A stretch of DNA of 64,000 nucleotides from Cryobacterium cryoconiti. GTDB lineage: Bacteria > Actinomycetota > Actinomycetes > Actinomycetales > Microbacteriaceae. Below are positions 16,317 through 26,841 of this stretch, piece after piece. The stretch lies in assembly GCF_004403065.1 (NCBI RefSeq), contig NZ_SOHA01000005.1, forward strand, positions 416,352 to 480,351, given 5' to 3'. The translations under genes were made by a program, and so were the position numbers. How positions within the stretch are numbered: the stretch's first letter is position 1; each line of letters begins with the position of its first letter. A model generated the notes under the pieces. It made no database searches. It saw nothing but the letters and a program-made list of their open reading frames with translations, and had not been told where the DNA came from.

Positions 16317-17165
16317 ATGACCACCGAGACGCTGCCGGTCGCCGCTGCCGCCGCCGCCGCTCTGGACGCCGTGGCCGAATTGCTCCGCGGCCGTCACACC
16401 GCGGTTCTGACCGGCGCCGGCCTCAGCACCGATTCCGGCATCCCGGACTACCGCGGCAAGGGAGCCCCGGTGCGCACGCCGATGAACTTCCAGACCTTCA
16501 TCAGCGATGAGCGGGCCCGCAAGCGTTACTGGGCCGGCAGCCACGTCGGCTGGCACCGGTTCCGCGCGGCGGAGCCCAACCTGGGCCATCGATCCCTTGC
16601 CCGGCTCGAGCACAGGGGGTTGATCAGCGGCGTCATCACGCAGAACGTGGACGGTCTGCACACGCGTGCCGGATCCCGGCATGTCGTGGACCTGCACGGC
16701 TCCCTGGACCTGGTCCTGTGCCTGGACTGCGGCCAGGCGTTCGGCCGTGACAGCGTCGCCGCCCGCCTCGAAGCCGCCAACCCGGCCCTGGCGACAACGG
16801 ATGCCGTGCGCACCGCCCCCGACGGAGATGCGGAGGTCTCCGACATCGACGGTTTCACCATCCCGGACTGTTCGGTCTGCGGCGGCATGCTCAAACCGAA
16901 CGTCGTCTTCTTCGGTGAGCTGGTGCCCACGGTGAAGTTCACCGAGGCCACCGCCCTCGTCTCCGGTGCGGAGGCCCTGATCATCGCCGGCTCATCCCTG
17001 TTCGTGAATTCGGGCATCCGCCTGCTGGAACAGGCGCGTCGGCGCAAGTTGCCGATCGTCGTCATCAACCTCGGGGAAACCAAGGGAGACGGCCGGGCGA
17101 TGATCAAGCTCGAAGCGGGCACGTCCGAGTCGCTGGCCGGGCTGGCCGACCGGCTTGCCGGCTGA
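16317..17165 (+). CDS. NAD-dependent protein deacylase (sirtuin, Sir2 family)
   Basis: A 282-aa sirtuin. Visible motifs: GAGLSTDSGIPDYRG from residue 33 (NAD binding), TQNVDGLH at 108-115, catalytic His127 in DLHGS, and two Cys pairs, C135-x2-C138 and C185-x2-C188, for the structural zinc. The Tyr/Arg pair that defines Sir5-type desuccinylases is not evident, but this is a weak call. It removes acyl groups from lysines using NAD. It is divergent from the methyltransferase gene and followed after 47 nt by a histidine phosphatase gene. The ATG at 16317 is preceded by GGATGGAG. Confidence 0.95.
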   Translation: MTTETLPVAAAAAAALDAVAELLRGRHTAVLTGAGLSTDSGIPDYRGKGAPVRTPMNFQTFISDERARKRYWAGSHVGWHRFRAAEPNLGHRSLARLEHRGLISGVITQNVDGLHTRAGSRHVVDLHGSLDLVLCLDCGQAFGRDSVAARLEAANPALATTDAVRTAPDGDAEVSDIDGFTIPDCSVCGGMLKPNVVFFGELVPTVKFTEATALVSGAEALIIAGSSLFVNSGIRLLEQARRRKLPIVVINLGETKGDGRAMIKLEAGTSESLAGLADRLAG

Positions 17166-17212
17166 CCTGCCCGCGCGACCAGACATTTTCCGGTGACAAC
17201 AGGAACGGCAGA

Positions 17213-17812
17213 ATGACCAGACTTTCGATCGTGCGACACGGGCAGACCGAGTGGAATCTGCACACCCGCATTCAGGGCAGCACCGACATCCCGCTCAACT
17301 CGACCGGGCGCGCGCAGGCCGCAGAAACCGGGCTGCGCCTGCAATCCCGCCTCTGGGATGCGATCGTGACGAGCCCGCTCGGCCGGGCGCACGAGACGGC
17401 CCGGATCATCGCCGGGGAGCTCGGGTTGCCCAGTCCGTTCGTCATCGACGAACTCACCGAACGCCACCATGGTGAGATCGAGGGCCTCACCTTCGCCGAA
17501 CGAAAGCTCCGCTTTCCCGACGGCGTCACCGTGCCCGGCCTGGAGACGAGGCAGGAGGTGCTCGACCGAGTGCTGCCGGCGTTCGGGCGCCTGTCCGCCG
17601 CCCGCCCCGGCCAGTCGGTGCTCGTGGTCTGCCACGGCGGGGTGATCGGCACCCTGCTCCGGCACTCCACCGCCGGGGAACGCCCCCGCCAGAACGAGCT
17701 GATCGCCAACGGCTCGGTGCATGACTTCCTCTGGCGCGACGGTCGGCTGGAACTGACGCACTTCGACGCCACCCTGCGCGGCGTCGCCGAGAACACGCAC
17801 TACACCGGCTGA
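17213..17812 (+). CDS. Histidine phosphatase family protein (phosphoglycerate mutase-like)
   Basis: A 199-aa branch-1 histidine phosphatase with the phospho-His motif RHGQTEWN (His9), the second-arm ETAR near 61-64, catalytic Glu in the ELTERHHGEIEG block and the closing VVCHGGV (His141). Relatives include phosphatases and CobC/GpmB-type enzymes; true glycolytic mutase function is unlikely given the short length. AGGAA precedes the ATG by 7 nt. It shares 13 nt at its 3' end with the convergent glycosyltransferase gene and probably forms an operon with the sirtuin gene. Confidence 0.9.
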   Translation: MTRLSIVRHGQTEWNLHTRIQGSTDIPLNSTGRAQAAETGLRLQSRLWDAIVTSPLGRAHETARIIAGELGLPSPFVIDELTERHHGEIEGLTFAERKLRFPDGVTVPGLETRQEVLDRVLPAFGRLSAARPGQSVLVVCHGGVIGTLLRHSTAGERPRQNELIANGSVHDFLWRDGRLELTHFDATLRGVAENTHYTG

Positions 17813-18924
17813 GTCGGCACCTCGACGTCGGCGCGGCGGGTCGTTTCGCCGGCCCGGCCCGGGGTGCCGCCCGGCTGCCTGAGCAACGCCAGCAGCCGCG
17901 CCGCGGAGTCCCGCCAGGTGAACCGGGCCGCCTCCTCGACGGACGCCGCCGAGCGGGCCGCCCACTCCCCCGCATCGAGCCGACGCACGGCCGCGACCAG
18001 CGCGTCAGTGCTCGTGGGCTCGAAGTACAGCGCGGCGCCGCCGCCGATCTCCCGGAAGATGGGGATGTCGCTCACGACGACGGGGGTTCCGAGGCTCATC
18101 GCCTCGACGAGGGGGATGCCGAAACCCTCGTCCAGCGACGCCGTGACCAGCGCGGTCGCCGAGCTGAGCACCCGCACGTATTCCTCGTCGGTGACTCCGT
18201 TGTGGAAGACGAGCCTCGCCTGGGGTGCCAGCGCGGACAGGCGTTCGCGCTCCTCGTCGCTGACCCGGCTCATCAGGTGGAGCTCGTGATCCGGCAGCTC
18301 GGCCGCCGCCCGCACCAGGGTCTCCACGTTTTTGTAGGGCATGAAGGACCCCATGTAGACGAGACGGCCCGTGTCCGGAACACAGCGCGGGGCGGGCGGC
18401 GTCGCGAAGGCGTCCGCGGCGTTGTGGATGACCGTGACCGGCCGGCGGGTCAGGCGGTTCTTCTCGATCAGGCCGCGGGTTGTCTCCGAGACCGTCACCA
18501 CGCCGTCGGCACGGTTCAGCAGCATCCGTTGGGGCCACCAGGACAGGTGGTAGAGCCGCCAGGCGAGGCGCAGCAGGCCGGGCAGGTCCCTCGGCGGGGT
18601 GCGGTTGCGGTAGTAGATCAGGTCGTGCACGGTGAGGAGCAGGCGATACCGCCGACCCCAGGAGCCCATCGTCTGCATCGGGGTGAACACGACGTCCGGT
18701 CGCAATTGATTGACCTGGCGGGCGATGAACGGTTCCCGGATGCTGGTGGGCGCGCTCACGAGCTGCCAGGGCAGGTCCGGAAGCAGGTCGAGCTGGCGAT
18801 GATCGCTGATCAGCATGGTCACCGGGTGCAGCTTGCCCAGCTCCGTGACCAGGCCGGCGGTATACCGGCTGATGCCGTCGTGCCGGTCGAACCGGGTGTA
18901 GCGGCAGTCGAACACTATTCTCAT
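17800..18924 (-). CDS. Glycosyltransferase family 4 protein
   Basis: A 374-aa GT-B fold glycosyltransferase. The N-terminal acceptor half carries LTVHDLIYY, and the C-terminal donor half carries GSFMPYKNVETLV and the E-x7-E motif EGFGIPLVEAMSLGTPVVVSDI, typical of GT4 retaining transferases. Such enzymes build cell-wall or extracellular polysaccharide or glycolipids on the cytoplasmic face of the membrane. Sugar specificity is not readable. Its start overlaps the stop of the hydrolase gene by 4 nt (ATGA), so the two are translationally coupled. It lies outside any recognisable polysaccharide cluster. Confidence 0.9.
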   Translation of the reverse strand: MRIVFDCRYTRFDRHDGISRYTAGLVTELGKLHPVTMLISDHRQLDLLPDLPWQLVSAPTSIREPFIARQVNQLRPDVVFTPMQTMGSWGRRYRLLLTVHDLIYYRNRTPPRDLPGLLRLAWRLYHLSWWPQRMLLNRADGVVTVSETTRGLIEKNRLTRRPVTVIHNAADAFATPPAPRCVPDTGRLVYMGSFMPYKNVETLVRAAAELPDHELHLMSRVSDEERERLSALAPQARLVFHNGVTDEEYVRVLSSATALVTASLDEGFGIPLVEAMSLGTPVVVSDIPIFREIGGGAALYFEPTSTDALVAAVRRLDAGEWAARSAASVEEAARFTWRDSAARLLALLRQPGGTPGRAGETTRRADVEVPTQPV

Positions 18925-19820
18925 GGCGTCCCCTCGGCGGACAGGAAGAGACGCAGGGCGTCGGCGGCCTGCGCCGGCACCTCGTAGTGGATCAGGTGGC
19001 CCACATCGGGGATGACCTGCAGGGTGGCGGCGGGGAAGAGCTCCCGCAACCGGTGCTGGGCAGCGACCGGAGTGATGTCGTCTTTCTCGGCTGCGATCAG
19101 CAGGGTGCGTTGCGGGATGTCGGCGGCGAACTCGCTGACGTCGGCACCCACCGACGCGGTGAAGGCCTCGAGCACGACCCGACGGTCCGCGAACGCGGAG
19201 AAGTAGCGGTCGTGCTGGTTGTGGATCCAGCGACGCAACCCGGGGTCAGCCGTTTTCGCCATGGTCACGCTCATCACCCGAACGATGACGCGGTTGCGCA
19301 GCAGCGCGAAGCCGAGACGTTCCGGCAGGCGCGCGGCCGCCCAGTAGTAGAACACGGCCAGGCGGGTGAGGATGCCACGCGGTCCGGCCAGGGCGGGCGC
19401 GGCGATGGGATTGACCAGCACCACGTCGTCTGCGCGCAGGCCCCCTGCGACACCGGCGGCCACGATGATCGAGCCGAACGAATGCCCGAGCACCACCACC
19501 CGCCCGGTCGGTGCCAGCACCGCCACGAACTCCTCGAGCCACCGGGCGTAGCCGTCGATGTTGTGCCGGCTCTCCGTCAGCACCCCGGATGCGCCGAATC
19601 CGGGCAGGTCAGGCGAGATCATTCGGAACTCCGGAAGCTGGGCGACCACGGGCTCGAGGCCGTGGTGGTCCCCGCGGAACCCGTGCACCATCACGATCGT
19701 GGTGTCGGCGGCCGGATCGCCGTACTCCCAATACCGGGTTACGCTGCCGAGCACCGGGACGTCTCGGACCCTCACGGGGATCCGGGCGAGCAAGGCGTCG
19801 TAGGGCGAAGGAACATTCAT
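18921..19820 (-). CDS. Alpha/beta-fold hydrolase
   Basis: A 299-aa serine hydrolase with nucleophile Ser114 in GHSFGS, an oxyanion-hole HGF at 46-48, the PDLPGFG strand and a terminal GHLIHYE carrying the catalytic His. No signal peptide is visible. The start is the ATG at 19820 (MNVPSPYD); the longer frame reading to 19901 would run into the divergent treS region and is not used. It is coupled by 4 nt to the downstream glycosyltransferase gene, suggesting a shared task, perhaps on a glycolipid, which is inference only. Confidence 0.88.
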   Translation of the reverse strand: MNVPSPYDALLARIPVRVRDVPVLGSVTRYWEYGDPAADTTIVMVHGFRGDHHGLEPVVAQLPEFRMISPDLPGFGASGVLTESRHNIDGYARWLEEFVAVLAPTGRVVVLGHSFGSIIVAAGVAGGLRADDVVLVNPIAAPALAGPRGILTRLAVFYYWAAARLPERLGFALLRNRVIVRVMSVTMAKTADPGLRRWIHNQHDRYFSAFADRRVVLEAFTASVGADVSEFAADIPQRTLLIAAEKDDITPVAAQHRLRELFPAATLQVIPDVGHLIHYEVPAQAADALRLFLSAEGTP

Positions 19821-19863
19821 CAACCCAAGTTTAGGGCGGCTGGTGGCCGCCGGAGGGAACGCC

Positions 19864-21561
<1,698 letters not shown>

Positions 21562-21640
21562 CCCCGGGCCCGTTTCCGGATTCGGCCCCACGGACGCGCG
21601 GGCGCCCGTGGATGACGGTGGTCGGCCCTAGGCTTTGCCC

Positions 21641-22327
21641 ATGAGTAATTGGAGTGACACCCTCGCCGTTTTCGACCTCGAGACGACCGGCATCGACGTG
21701 GAGACGAGCCGCATCGTGTCGGCCACCGTCGCCATCATCGATGTGGCCGGAGAAGTGCTCGAACGTGTCGACTGGTTGCTGGACCCAGGGATCGACATCC
21801 CGGTCCAGGCCACGAACGTGCACGGAATCACGACCGAGTACGCCGTGCAGAACGGCCGGATCGCTGCGGACGGGGTCTCCGAGATCGTGGCCACCATCCG
21901 GGAGCACCTCGCTCGCGGGCTTCCCCTGGTGGCGTACAACGCGCCCTACGACCTCACACTGCTCAACCGCGAGTCGATTCGCCACGGAGTCGCCCCGCTC
22001 GACGCACCGTCACCGGTGGTCGACCCGTTGGTGATCGACAAGGCCGTCGATCGCTACCGCAAGGGAAAACGCACCCTCGAGGTGACCAGCGCGTTCTACG
22101 GCGTCACCCTGGACGACGCCCACGACTCCGGCGCGGACGCGATCGCCGCCGGGCGTGTCGCGCAGGCCATCGCCCGGGCGCACGTGAAGGCGCTGCCGCT
22201 CACCGTCGGTGAACTGCACGTGCTGCAGGCACAGTGGGCTCTGCAACAGGCGGAGAGCTTCCAGGCGTACATGCGCCGCGAACGCGACCCGGAATTCATC
22301 GCGGCCGGCGGCTGGCCCGAGCGCTGA
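21641..22327 (+). CDS. DEDD 3'-5' exonuclease (DnaQ/epsilon-like)
   Basis: A 228-aa nuclease with Exo I FDLETTG (Asp12, Glu14), Exo II AYNAPYDLTLL and Exo III HDSGADAIAAGRVA (DEDDh type, His five residues before the last Asp). It removes nucleotides from 3' ends with two metals and resembles stand-alone DNA polymerase III epsilon-like proteins, common in actinobacteria. The ATG at 21641 has no clear ribosome site, so the start is moderately sure. The C-terminal 60 residues form an alpha-helical extension. It ends before a strong bidirectional hairpin. Confidence 0.92.
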   Translation: MSNWSDTLAVFDLETTGIDVETSRIVSATVAIIDVAGEVLERVDWLLDPGIDIPVQATNVHGITTEYAVQNGRIAADGVSEIVATIREHLARGLPLVAYNAPYDLTLLNRESIRHGVAPLDAPSPVVDPLVIDKAVDRYRKGKRTLEVTSAFYGVTLDDAHDSGADAIAAGRVAQAIARAHVKALPLTVGELHVLQAQWALQQAESFQAYMRRERDPEFIAAGGWPER

Positions 22328-22361
22328 ACCGGCGCCCGGCGGCCCGCTGGGCGCACAAACG

Positions 22362-22399
22362 CGGGAAGGGCGACCGGCCGAAGCCGATCGCCCTTCCCG
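22362..22399. terminator. Bidirectional hairpin terminator
   Basis: A 12-bp perfect stem, CGGGAAGGGCGA / TCGCCCTTCCCG, is capped by an inner CGGC-CGAA-GCCG stem-loop. TTTCG follows on the + strand and CGTTTG on the - strand. It lies between the exonuclease stop and the convergent rpmE2 stop, and can serve both. Confidence 0.88.
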
Positions 22400-22426
22400 T
22401 TTCGTGCTCGGGCTGCTGAAGCGGTG

Positions 22427-22678
22427 TTACTTGCCGAAGCCCTTGTAGCGCGAGTTGAACTTCTCAACGCGTCCGGCGGAGTCCATGATGCGCTGCTTGC
22501 CGGTGTAGAACGGGTGCGACTCGGACGAGATTTCAACGTCGATGACCGGGTAGGTCGTTCCGTCGGTCCACTCGATGGTCTTGGCGCTGCCGACCGTCGA
22601 ACGGGTAAGGAACGTCGCACCCGACGCGAGGTCGCGGAAAACCACGGGAGCGTACGTGGGGTGAATGTCAGACTTCAT
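22427..22678 (-). CDS. rpmE2: 50S ribosomal protein L31, type B (zinc-free)
   Basis: An 83-aa type B L31 starting [14 protein letters not shown]. It lacks the CxxC pairs of the zinc-binding form, so it is the zinc-independent (YkgM-type) paralogue that bridges the subunits of the ribosome. The length is as expected. In many bacteria this form replaces the zinc form under zinc starvation and is repressed by Zur, but no Zur-like box is evident upstream; it may be the only L31 of this strain. A consensus TTGACA and a 14-nt palindrome lie upstream at 22762-22783. Confidence 0.97.
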   Translation of the reverse strand: MKSDIHPTYAPVVFRDLASGATFLTRSTVGSAKTIEWTDGTTYPVIDVEISSESHPFYTGKQRIMDSAGRVEKFNSRYKGFGK

Positions 22679-22751
22679 GAGACTTCCTTATTGCTGTTCG
22701 ATTGGTGAGTTGCGCTTCGCTGAGCGATTTCAGACTCGCCAGGGGCGGCAG

Positions 22752-22783
22752 AAAAAATGCGCGGTCCTAGGACCGACTGTCAA
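22752..22783 (-). promoter_or_regulatory. Palindrome plus TTGACA between the ABC ATPase and rpmE2
   Basis: On the - strand a perfect TTGACA (22778-22783) is followed by the palindrome CGGTCCTAGGACCG (22762-22775) and a run of six T (22752-22757). Read as a promoter, the spacer contains an operator but no good -10 follows. Read as an intrinsic terminator of the upstream ABC gene, a 5-bp stem with a CTAG loop is followed by CGCA and the T-run. Both readings are possible; I cannot decide. Confidence 0.45.
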
Positions 22784-22824
22784 GTTTAGCAGAATCCGGT
22801 GGCGATGGCAGCCATCCGGTTCGG

Positions 22825-23607
22825 TCAGGCTGCGCGGGCGCTGAATCGGCCGTCGGTCTCGCGCAGCTCGATCGGGAGCCCGAAAGCCTCGGTCAGGGCC
22901 TCCGCGGTCAGTGCCTCCGCCAGAGGCCCGGCGCTGACGATGCGACCGCCGGACAGCAGCAGCACGTGGGTGAAGCCGAGCGGGATTTCCTCCACGTGGT
23001 GGGTGACCATGATGATGGCCGGGGATGCCGGCTCGCTGGCGTAGCCACCGAGGAGCTGCAGCAGCTCCTCTCGGGCGCCGAGGTCGAGGCTGGCAGCCGG
23101 TTCGTCCAGCAGCAGCACCTCGGGATCGGTCATGATCGACCGGGCGATCTGCACACGCTTCTGCTCACCGTCGCTGAGGGTGCCGAACTTGCGGTCGGCC
23201 AGAGCGTCGAGTTTCCACTCCCCCAGCACCCGCTGGGCGCGGCGCTCGTCGATGGTCTCGTACTCTTCCGTCCAGCGTCCGGTGACGGAGTACGCGGCCG
23301 TCATGACCACGTCGATAACCTTCTCGTTCGCGGGGACACGGCGGGCCATCGCCGTGGAGGCGAAGCCGATGCGCGGCCGGAGTTCGAACAGATCGGTGCG
23401 GCCGATCGGTTCATCGAGAACGACGGCGCTGCCCTTGGACGGGTGGATCAGTGCGGCCGCGATCTGCAGCAGGGTGGTCTTGCCGGCCCCGTTCGGGCCG
23501 AGGATCACCCATCGCTGGTCGTCATCAACGCTCCAGTTCACTGAGTCGAGGATGGTTGTGCCATCCCGGACGACGGAAACGTCGGTGAAGTGGAGAACGT
23601 TGACCAT
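22825..23607 (-). CDS. ABC transporter ATP-binding protein (orphan)
   Basis: A 260-aa ATPase with Walker A GPNGAGKTT, signature LSDGEQKRVQIARS (LSDGE replaces the usual LSGGQ), Walker B LLLDEPAASLD and switch His in VTHHVEEIP. It resembles the stand-alone ATPases of the YlmA/ModF-like group. No permease or binding protein gene is adjacent: rpmE2 lies downstream and a glycosyltransferase upstream. The partner must be elsewhere, or the protein has a non-transport role. The start ATG at 23607 begins MVNVLHFTDV. Confident in family, not in function. Confidence 0.9.
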   Translation of the reverse strand: MVNVLHFTDVSVVRDGTTILDSVNWSVDDDQRWVILGPNGAGKTTLLQIAAALIHPSKGSAVVLDEPIGRTDLFELRPRIGFASTAMARRVPANEKVIDVVMTAAYSVTGRWTEEYETIDERRAQRVLGEWKLDALADRKFGTLSDGEQKRVQIARSIMTDPEVLLLDEPAASLDLGAREELLQLLGGYASEPASPAIIMVTHHVEEIPLGFTHVLLLSGGRIVSAGPLAEALTAEALTEAFGLPIELRETDGRFSARAA

Positions 23608-23690
23608 GTAGCCATGCTATCTGCCGTCGCGGTTGGCAGAAACGCGTGCGGGGTGCCGCGCGCGTCGCGCCGGCACCCCGCTGACCGGAG

Positions 23691-24872
23691 TCAGAGCAGC
23701 GAGGCGTAGATCTCGCGGGTGCGGGTCGCGATCTGAGTCCAGCTGAACATCTGCTCCGCCCGAACCCGGCCGGCGCGGCCCATCTCGGCCGCCTGCGCGG
23801 GGTCGGCGAGCACCTCGATCAGGGTTCGGGACAGGTCCGCCACGAAGAGGTCGGGGTCGAGGGGAGTCCCGGTTCCGTCCGTGGCCTGGTCGATGGGAAC
23901 GAGCCGGCCGGTCACGCCGTCGGCCACCACTTCGGGAATGCCGCCGGTTGCCGTTCCGACCACCGGCAGCCCACAGGCCATGGCCTCCAGGTTGACGATT
24001 CCGAGGGGTTCGTAGACCGACGGGCAAACGAAGACCGTGCCGGCGGTCAGCACAGCGGCCAGGTCGTGTTGCGACAGCAGCCGGTCGATCCAGACCACGC
24101 CGGAGCGCTCCTTCTGCAGGGCCTCCACGCCGGCTGTGACCTCGGCCAGGATCCCGGGGGTGTCCGGCGCCCCGGCACACAGCACCAGCTGTACTTCCGG
24201 CGGAAGCAGGGCGGCGGCGCGGAGCAGGTAGGGCAGGCCTTTTTGCCGCGTGATGCGTCCCACGAAGACCACTGCGGGCCGGTCGGGGTCGATTCCCAGT
24301 GCCCGCACGGTGTCCAGGTCGTCGGTGGGCTTCCACCGCTCGAGATCGATGCCGTTGTAAACGACGTGCACCCGGGACGGGTCGAGCGCCGGGTAACTGC
24401 GCAGGATGTCGCGGCGCATGCCGCCGCTGACGGCGATGACGGCATCCGCTGCTTCGAACGCCGTGCGCTCGATCCAGCTGGACACGCGGTAGCCGCCGCC
24501 GAGCTGCTCGGCCTTCCAGGGGCGCAACGGCTCCAGACTGTGCGCCGTCACGACATGCGGGATCCCGTGCAGGAGCTGAGCGAGGTGTCCGGCGCCGTTG
24601 GCGTACCAGGTGTGCGAGTGCACGATGTCGGCTCCCTGCACGTCCTGGGCCATCTGGAGGTCGACTCCGAGGGTCGCCAGTGTCGCGTTCGCGTCGGCCA
24701 GCTGCACGGGCACCTCGTACGCATAGGTGTCGGGTGCGTCACGGGGTGCGCCGAAGCACCGCACGGACACGTCGATATCGGTTCGAAGAGCCTTCACCAG
24801 CTCCGCCACATGCACGCCGGCCCCGCCGTAAATTTCCGGGGGGTATTCCTTGGTCAACAGATCCACTCGCAT
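23691..24872 (-). CDS. glgA: Glycogen synthase / GlgM-type GT4 transferase
   Basis: A 393-aa GT4 enzyme of the actinobacterial GlgA/GlgM type, shorter than GT5 glycogen synthases. Visible marks: the N-terminal KEYPPEIYGGAGVHV loop for ADP-glucose, GRITRQKGLPYLL and the E-x7-E block EPLGIVNLEAMACGLPVVGTATGG. In mycobacteria the orthologue uses ADP-glucose to make maltose-1-phosphate for GlgE or extends glucan. It is divergent from glgC, which supplies ADP-glucose, across an 80-nt gap, so the two share a control region. No GlgE, GlgB or GlgX lies in the window. Confidence 0.92.
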   Translation of the reverse strand: MRVDLLTKEYPPEIYGGAGVHVAELVKALRTDIDVSVRCFGAPRDAPDTYAYEVPVQLADANATLATLGVDLQMAQDVQGADIVHSHTWYANGAGHLAQLLHGIPHVVTAHSLEPLRPWKAEQLGGGYRVSSWIERTAFEAADAVIAVSGGMRRDILRSYPALDPSRVHVVYNGIDLERWKPTDDLDTVRALGIDPDRPAVVFVGRITRQKGLPYLLRAAALLPPEVQLVLCAGAPDTPGILAEVTAGVEALQKERSGVVWIDRLLSQHDLAAVLTAGTVFVCPSVYEPLGIVNLEAMACGLPVVGTATGGIPEVVADGVTGRLVPIDQATDGTGTPLDPDLFVADLSRTLIEVLADPAQAAEMGRAGRVRAEQMFSWTQIATRTREIYASLL

Positions 24873-24952
24873 GAGGCAAAGCTAGCGCAGGCTGGCCCCG
24901 GACACGCCCAATCCTGCTAGATCCACGTGACGATTGGCCCTACTGTAAAGAC

Positions 24953-26197
24953 ATGCAGTCAAAGAAGATCTTCGGAATCGTGCTCGCCGGCGGAGAAGGA
25001 AAGCGGCTCATGCCGCTGACGGAGGACCGTGCTAAACCCGCAGTGCCATTCGGTGGCCATTACCGGCTGATCGATTTCGCGTTATCGAATCTGATCAATT
25101 CCGGGCTCACCCAGATAGTGGTGCTCACCCAGTACAAGTCGCACAGCCTCGACCGTCACGTCTCCCAGACGTGGCACGTATCCGGCGGCCTGTTCAACTC
25201 TTATATCGCATCGGTCCCTGCGCAGCAGCGTCTCGGCAAGCGCTGGTTCAGCGGTTCTGCCGACGCCATTCTGCAGAGCCTCAACCTGATCCATGACGAG
25301 AAGCCCGACATCGTCGTCGTCGTCGGAGCCGACCACGTGTACCGGATGGACTTCAGCCAGATGATCCAGGCGCACATCGCCTCCGGAGCCGCCGCGACGG
25401 TCGCGGCCATCCGTCAGCCGATCGGTCTGGCCGACCAGTTCGGCGTCATCGAAGTCGACGCGGCGACACCCGACCGCATCCGCGATTTCCGCGAGAAGCC
25501 GAAGGACGCCGTCGGCCTTGCCGACGCGCCGCACGAGGTCTTCGCCTCCATGGGCAACTACGTGTTCAACACGGAAGCCCTGATCGAGGCAGTCCTGCGA
25601 GACGGCGAACGTCCCGATTCGAGCCACGACATGGGTGGCGACATCATTCCCGACTTCGTATCCCGCGGCGAGGCCGGCGTCTACGACCTGAAGCTCAACG
25701 ATGTCCCGGGCTCCACGGACCGCGACCGGGACTACTGGCGCGACGTGGGTACCATCGATTCGTTCTTCGAGGCGCACCAGGACCTGATCAGCGCGCTCCC
25801 GGTGTTCAACCTCTACAACCAGAAGTGGCCGATCTTCAGCCAGCAGCTCAACTCGCCGCCGGCGAAGTTCGTGCGCGACGGCCGCGGCTTCCTCGGGACC
25901 ATGATCGATTCGATCGTCTCCCTCGGTTGCGTCATCTCCGGCGCCCACATCGAGCGCAGCGTTCTCGGCCCGTGGGCCGCGATCGATTCCGGCGCCCAGG
26001 TGGTCGACTCGATCGTCTTCGACCGAGTGCAGATCAAGCCGGGGGCGACCGTGCGCCGGGCGATCCTGGACAAGGACGTTGTAGTGGCTGCCGGGGCCGA
26101 GGTCGGCGTCGATCGCGAACACGACCTGGCCCGCGGCTTCAGCGTGACCGATTCCGGCATCACCGTCGTCGGCAAGGGAGTACACGTCCACCCGTGA
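24953..26197 (+). CDS. glgC: Glucose-1-phosphate adenylyltransferase (ADP-glucose pyrophosphorylase)
   Basis: A 414-aa enzyme that makes ADP-glucose from ATP and glucose-1-phosphate, the committed step of glycogen synthesis. The N-terminal nucleotidyl-transferase domain starts with [20 protein letters not shown] and contains DHVYRMD (metal Asp), followed by a C-terminal left-handed beta-helix. The ATG at 24953 has no ribosome site; TACTGT 12 nt upstream looks like a -10 box, so a near-leaderless mRNA is likely. The inverted repeat CCAATC (24908-24913)/GATTGG (24932-24937) lies in the shared glgA-glgC gap. Its stop overlaps the serB start (GTGA). Confidence 0.97.
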   Translation: MQSKKIFGIVLAGGEGKRLMPLTEDRAKPAVPFGGHYRLIDFALSNLINSGLTQIVVLTQYKSHSLDRHVSQTWHVSGGLFNSYIASVPAQQRLGKRWFSGSADAILQSLNLIHDEKPDIVVVVGADHVYRMDFSQMIQAHIASGAAATVAAIRQPIGLADQFGVIEVDAATPDRIRDFREKPKDAVGLADAPHEVFASMGNYVFNTEALIEAVLRDGERPDSSHDMGGDIIPDFVSRGEAGVYDLKLNDVPGSTDRDRDYWRDVGTIDSFFEAHQDLISALPVFNLYNQKWPIFSQQLNSPPAKFVRDGRGFLGTMIDSIVSLGCVISGAHIERSVLGPWAAIDSGAQVVDSIVFDRVQIKPGATVRRAILDKDVVVAAGAEVGVDREHDLARGFSVTDSGITVVGKGVHVHP

Positions 26198-26841
26198 CCG
26201 CTCCCGCTCGTTTCCTCGTCGTCCTGGACGCCGATTCCACTCTGATCGAAGACGAGGTCATCGAACTCCTCGCGGCGGCGGCCGGGTCACTCGACCTGGT
26301 CGCCGCCGTGACCGAGCAGGCCATGCGCGGTGATATCGATTTCGCCCAGAGCCTGCGGCTGCGGGTCGGGACCCTGGCCGGGTTGCCCGTGACCGTGTTC
26401 GAGGAGGTCGTGCGGCGTGTCCGCCCCACCCTGGGGGCCCGGGACCTGATCGACGGCCTGCATGCCCAGGGCAGCCGCGTCGGCGTCGTCTCTGGCGGGT
26501 TCCACGAGGTGCTCGATTCCATTGCGACCGACCTCGGCGTCGATCACTGGCGGGCGAACCGGCTCGAGGTGATCGACGGCCATCTCACCGGAGGACTGGT
26601 CGGCCCCATCATCGACGCCGCGGCCAAGGCCGTCGCGCTCCAGGAATGGGCCGAACTGGACGGCATCCGACTCCCCCAGACGGTGGCGGTCGGTGACGGC
26701 GCGAACGACCTGCAGATGATGGGGGTGGCGGGCCTCGGCGTTGCCTTCAACGCCAAGCCCATCGTGAGGGCGCAGGCGGACCTGGCGGTCGACACCCGCG
26801 ACCTCAGCCAGGTCCTGCCCCTGCTCGGCCTGCGCGGCTAG
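26194..26841 (+). CDS. serB: Phosphoserine phosphatase
   Basis: A 215-aa HAD phosphatase that dephosphorylates 3-phosphoserine to serine. The start is GTG 26194, overlapping the glgC stop by 4 nt. Motif I DADST (Asp12, Asp14), motif [11 protein letters not shown] and motif [12 protein letters not shown] are typical of SerB. It lacks the N-terminal ACT regulatory domains of longer SerB proteins, so it is the catalytic-core form. Coupling to glgC is a matter of gene packing; a functional link is not obvious. Its stop overlaps that of fabG by 3-4 nt. Confidence 0.95.
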   Translation: MTAPARFLVVLDADSTLIEDEVIELLAAAAGSLDLVAAVTEQAMRGDIDFAQSLRLRVGTLAGLPVTVFEEVVRRVRPTLGARDLIDGLHAQGSRVGVVSGGFHEVLDSIATDLGVDHWRANRLEVIDGHLTGGLVGPIIDAAAKAVALQEWAELDGIRLPQTVAVGDGANDLQMMGVAGLGVAFNAKPIVRAQADLAVDTRDLSQVLPLLGLRG

